A stretch of 7,821 bases of DNA from an uncultured Lachnospiraceae bacterium. Lineage in GTDB: Bacteria; Bacillota_A; Clostridia; Lachnospirales; Lachnospiraceae. The stretch is from the NCBI GenBank assembly GCA_947564305.1, contig CANOBT010000221.1, forward strand, positions 1-7,821, written 5' to 3'. Positions 5,417 to 7,821 of this stretch are shown piece by piece (position 1 is the first letter of the stretch; every line of letters begins with the position of its first letter). A program made the position numbers and the translations under genes. A model generated the notes under the pieces. It did no database searches. It was not told the origin of the DNA and was given only the letters and a program-made list of their open reading frames with translations.

Positions 5417-5983
5417 ATGTCCAACAAATTTGCAGTAATCGACACCGAAACAAACTGGAACGACGAAATAATGTCAATCGGCATCGTAGTTGCCGATACA
5501 GAAACCAGGAAAAGTATCGATTCCAAATATTACATAATCGACCCGGAGTACAGGGTGGGAGGAATGTTCTCAAGTGAATTAAGGCTAACCGAAAAAGGAG
5601 TTCATGTTACCGGCAGAAAGCAGGCATTAAAGGAAATCAGCCAATGGCTTGCCTCATACCAGGTTCGCAAACTGTTTGCCTATAATGCATCCTTTGATAA
5701 GAGACATTTACCGGAATATTCCGGGTATGAATGGTATGATATCATGCGCCTGGCGGCCTATCGACAGTATAATAAGGCGATTCCGGAATCTGCGGAATGC
5801 TATAAGACCGGAAGGCTGAAACAGGGATACGGCGTTGAGAGCATATTGAAAATGCTTGGAAAAGACAGGGGATACCACGAGACGCATAATGCGGTTCTGG
5901 ATGCGGAGGATGAGCTGAGAATAATGCAGTTACTGGGACATGAAATAAGCAAATATGATGTTGCGCTTATTTCTGCCAGGTAA
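5417..5983 (+). CDS. DEDDh-type 3'-5' exonuclease (DnaQ/RNase T-like)
   Basis: 188 residues forming a single exonuclease domain. ExoI: VIDTET with Asp9 and Glu11. ExoII: AYNASFDKRHL with Asp94. ExoIII: His157 and Asp162 in HNAVLDAEDE, the H-x4-D spacing of the DEDDh subgroup. All four acidic residues and the catalytic His are present, so it should remove nucleotides from 3' ends of DNA or RNA with two metal ions; the substrate cannot be read from the sequence. It lacks polymerase or other extra domains, like standalone RNase T/ExoX-type enzymes. ATG 5417 is the only usual start in the frame (a TAG lies at 5366-5368). Its ribosome site is poorly placed: GAGG at 5411-5414 is only 2 bases from the ATG. 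An overlapping frame starting at 5350 with a good ribosome site may couple translation into it. Confidence 0.88.
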   Translation: MSNKFAVIDTETNWNDEIMSIGIVVADTETRKSIDSKYYIIDPEYRVGGMFSSELRLTEKGVHVTGRKQALKEISQWLASYQVRKLFAYNASFDKRHLPEYSGYEWYDIMRLAAYRQYNKAIPESAECYKTGRLKQGYGVESILKMLGKDRGYHETHNAVLDAEDELRIMQLLGHEISKYDVALISAR

Positions 5984-6139
5984 AATGCGGTTATGGAATA
6001 GCAGGAAAGAACAGCGTAAACCGGAAACCATTCTGTACAAATGGAAAAATTATAATGTTTTACCGGAAGACGATTAATATGGTTTTACATAACGCACTGA
6101 TATCTGTCGGCTACTGTGCTTGGAGGATAATGCCGGAGG

Positions 6140-6168
6140 ATCACAATCCGTTTTACAGAGATTATAAT
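6140..6168 (+). promoter_or_regulatory. Promoter of the UPF0175 gene
   Basis: -35 ATCACA (6140-6145, 4 of 6 consensus), 17-base spacer, perfect -10 TATAAT (6163-6168). The predicted start near 6175 supports translation from ATG 6208 rather than from the in-frame ATG at 6055, which lies upstream of the promoter. Confidence 0.5.
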
Positions 6169-6207
6169 GCATGTAAAATTTATGATTTAAAAGAAGGACG
6201 CGAGACC

Positions 6208-6492
6208 ATGACCACGACGGAATCCGTAACAATAAGAGTGCCCGCAGGGATGTCAAAGTATTTGAAATGTATGAACCCGGAGACGGAGCTTACCAGAAAT
6301 GCTCTCTTGCTGTATCCACATATTCTGGACCACACCATATCCCACGGCGGAGCGGCAGAGATTTTGGGAATCAGAAAATCCGAATTGATTGACATCTATG
6401 ACAAATTAGGATTTTCCTATCTGGATATGACAATGGATGAGCTTGATTCAGAACTTGGAACTTACAGGCAGCTGAAAAAGGGGGAATTGTAG
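6208..6492 (+). CDS. UPF0175-family small protein (putative antitoxin/regulator)
   Basis: I choose ATG 6208 (94 residues) because GAAGGA (6193-6198) lies nine bases before it, a promoter lies just upstream, and the product then begins MTTTESVTIRVPAGM, a beta strand typical of small DNA-binding regulators. The in-frame extension back to 6055 reads like untranslated sequence. The core RNALLLYPHILDHTISHGGAAEILG with the following KSELIDIYDKLGFSYLDM matches the UPF0175 pattern: a helix, SHG.AAEILG, a second helix of helix-turn-helix type, then a short acidic tail. UPF0175 proteins are often encoded beside PIN-domain or DUF3368 toxins, but no PIN protein is visible here. The next gene, 98 bases downstream, is an ATP-grasp protein. 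Function as antitoxin or transcription factor is inferred from family only. Confidence 0.78.
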   Translation: MTTTESVTIRVPAGMSKYLKCMNPETELTRNALLLYPHILDHTISHGGAAEILGIRKSELIDIYDKLGFSYLDMTMDELDSELGTYRQLKKGEL

Positions 6493-6590
6493 AATCTGCA
6501 ATTGTCTTATATTTTCTGGCATGTCGGTATCATTGCGGAGATAAATTAAACGGCACAAAAGATCCATTTAAAGGACACTGAGGAATAGTT

Positions 6591-7445
6591 ATGGTAGATT
6601 TCATCCTGTTCCCATCCAGCTTTTTCAGCATCACGAAGGTAGACGGGGATTTACAAAAAGAGTATGACGCGGTACAGACCACCGGGTTATTTGACGTGGC
6701 TTTGTTCGGGTATGATAAATGGTTCAATGAAGACAAGCTTGTTATAAATAACGCGCCTGATGAAGAGCATACAGCCGTGTACCGTGGATGGATGATGAAG
6801 CCGGGTCAGTATGAACGGTTTTACAACCTGTTACTCGATAACAGCATCCGGCTGGTAACAGAACCGGAACAGTACAGGCTGATGCATATCTTCCCGAATG
6901 TCTATAATTATGTTAAGGAAGACACGGCAAAAATGGAACTTTATCCGCTGCATACTCAGATAGATGTAGAAAAGCTGAAGAAATCCTTTGACCGATTCAT
7001 GGTCAAAGATTATGTGAAATCAGTAAAAGGTACGGAATTTCCCGGATCCTTTGACCAGAGCATCACTCAGGAGGATTTTGACCGGTGGATGGAGGTATTT
7101 TATAAATACCGTGGAGATCTTCTGACGGGTGGCATCTGCATGAAAGAGTTCCTTGACCTAAAGCGATACGGCGGGAAGACAAATGAATATCGCGTATTTT
7201 ATATCAATCATGAAACTGCCACGATATGCAGAAATGCAGGTCAGGGAAATTACACACCGGAACCCCCAGGAGAACTGATCGAGAAATACAGGAATCTGGC
7301 CAGTCCATACTATACGGTTGACTATGCGGAACTGGAAGATGGTACATGGAGAATAATCGAGGCAGGTGATGGAGGGGTATCCGGTCTGTCAGACAATCAA
7401 GACTATGAACATTATTTCAGGGCGTTGTATCAATGTTTCAAATAG
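6591..7445 (+). CDS. ATP-grasp domain protein of the R2K/DUF4343 type
   Basis: 284 residues; GAGG at 6580-6583 is 7 bases before the ATG. The N-terminal half (1-120) has an alpha/beta pre-ATP-grasp appearance, with VDFILFPSSF at the start and the segment TAVYRGWMM (61-69). The ATP-grasp core follows: a Lys strand FMVKDYVKS (136-144, Lys139), the GGICMKEFLDL strand (180-190, Glu186), NEYRVFYIN (198-206, Glu199 and Arg201), and the late metal-binding strand WRIIEAGDGGVSGLS (253-267, Glu257, Asp260). That combination fits the R2K clade of ATP-grasp enzymes, which join a carboxylate to an amine or similar nucleophile through an acyl phosphate. The substrate is unknown; a peptide- or protein-modifying role is one possibility. 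It is probably co-transcribed with the UPF0175 gene and the small acidic gene after it. It looks complete. Confidence 0.8.
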   Translation: MVDFILFPSSFFSITKVDGDLQKEYDAVQTTGLFDVALFGYDKWFNEDKLVINNAPDEEHTAVYRGWMMKPGQYERFYNLLLDNSIRLVTEPEQYRLMHIFPNVYNYVKEDTAKMELYPLHTQIDVEKLKKSFDRFMVKDYVKSVKGTEFPGSFDQSITQEDFDRWMEVFYKYRGDLLTGGICMKEFLDLKRYGGKTNEYRVFYINHETATICRNAGQGNYTPEPPGELIEKYRNLASPYYTVDYAELEDGTWRIIEAGDGGVSGLSDNQDYEHYFRALYQCFK

Positions 7446-7488
7446 TGTTTGCTGATTAAGTGATAACAAACCGGAGGAACACACTATA

Positions 7489-7725
7489 ATGGACAATAAA
7501 ACGATAAAGAAGCCAATCCAAAACTATCTGGAACACCACTGGACCCGAGCCGGCGAAATCATTGACGAATTCAACGAATACGGAGAAGGCCCCGAAGAGG
7601 AAGAGGAGCTTGCGCCGACTACCGATATCGGGAATAATTCTTCTGTCCGCTTCCAGGTGTTCGTAAACGTGGTAAAACGGTTTGCGGACAGCGGGCGGCG
7701 GCATCAATGCTGCATAAGTGGTTAA
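7489..7725 (+). CDS. Small acidic protein of unknown function, possibly truncated
   Basis: 78 residues with GGAGG (7473-7477) 11 bases before the ATG, 43 bases after the ATP-grasp gene. The first half contains NYLEHHWTRAGEIIDEF (12-28) and an acidic run EEEEE (36-40). The second half, from about residue 52, is basic and ends ...RRHQCCISG, which differs in character and may be a frameshifted or junction-derived tail. A second frame (+2) is open over the same stretch and ends ...MLHKWLSRKYF at 7738-7740. I do not recognise the family. Possibilities: a genuine small operon member, or the 5' remnant of a longer gene. Confidence 0.5.
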   Translation: MDNKTIKKPIQNYLEHHWTRAGEIIDEFNEYGEGPEEEEELAPTTDIGNNSSVRFQVFVNVVKRFADSGRRHQCCISG

Positions 7726-7757
7726 GCCGTAAGTATTTTTAAAAAGTTCAATATAAA

Positions 7758-7785
7758 TTTAATTACAGAAAGCTTCCTGTATAAT
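7758..7785 (+). promoter_or_regulatory. Weak promoter-like sequence near the right edge
   Basis: TATAAT at 7780-7785 with TTTAAT (7758-7763, 3 of 6) 16 bases upstream. It would serve a gene beyond the window. A further TTGACT at 7806-7811 could be the -35 of another promoter cut by the edge. Confidence 0.3.
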
Positions 7786-7821
7786 ATAAACAGATGACAG
7801 GGGTTGACTAAAAAATATACC

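Noticed and set aside
5985..6077. 30-codon frame starting directly after the exonuclease stop
   Set aside because: Only a weak AGG precedes it, the peptide is very short and not recognisable; it could be a decayed gene end, but evidence is too thin to list it.
6055..6207. 51-codon N-terminal extension of the UPF0175 gene
   Set aside because: The predicted promoter (6140-6168) lies inside it, it has no ribosome site, and the family does not need the extra residues.
7456..7707. 83-codon reverse-strand frame with a hydrophobic stretch at the right end
   Set aside because: It lies opposite the small acidic gene that has a good ribosome site; the hydrophobic look comes from the complement of Glu/Lys codons.

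Overview
The window looks like an accessory (defence-type) segment of a low-to-moderate G+C Gram-positive genome, most likely a gut Clostridia/Lachnospiraceae member. The reasons are strong AGGAGG-type ribosome binding sites, sigma-A promoters of the TTGACA-17-TATGAT kind, AT-rich spacers, and protein families typical of that group (a standalone XRE regulator, DUF3800, UPF0175, an R2K-type ATP-grasp protein). I see no rRNA, tRNA, CRISPR array, transposase or integrase.

Left part (1-1683, + strand): the 3' end of a gene whose C-terminus resembles BrxL, the Lon-like protein of BREX phage defence. It is followed by a 66-residue Cys-pair protein and a complete IscS/NifS-type cysteine desulfurase. 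The three reading frames meet at two ATGA stop/start overlaps, so this is one translationally coupled operon. A cysteine desulfurase tied to brxL suggests sulfur chemistry, as in type 4 BREX (which carries a PAPS-reductase-like protein) or Dnd/Ssp phosphorothioation. The core genes would lie upstream of the window.

Middle part (1684-4955): a consensus promoter starts a leader of about 220 nt that ends in a strong intrinsic terminator only 30 nt before the start codon of a 577-residue MORC/Hsp90-like GHKL ATPase gene. An upstream leader segment can form 15 contiguous base pairs with the terminator's 5' side, so the leader has the layout of a transcription attenuator. After the ATPase come a 63-residue XRE-type DNA-binding protein, a convergent 79-residue protein whose promoter carries a perfect 13-bp palindrome, and a DUF3800 protein with RNase H-like motifs. 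Together they make a plausible uncharacterised defence module: ATPase sensor, regulator, nuclease-like effector.

Spacer (4956-5349): no convincing gene. It holds two sigma-A-type promoter signals, each followed by a GACGATAGT-containing hairpin with a T-run, as if there were two tandem short transcripts.

Right part (5350-7821): visibly less AT-biased coding sequence with a DEDDh 3'-5' exonuclease, a UPF0175-family small protein, an R2K/DUF4343-type ATP-grasp protein and a small acidic protein of unknown function that may be truncated. The window ends in a promoter-like region.
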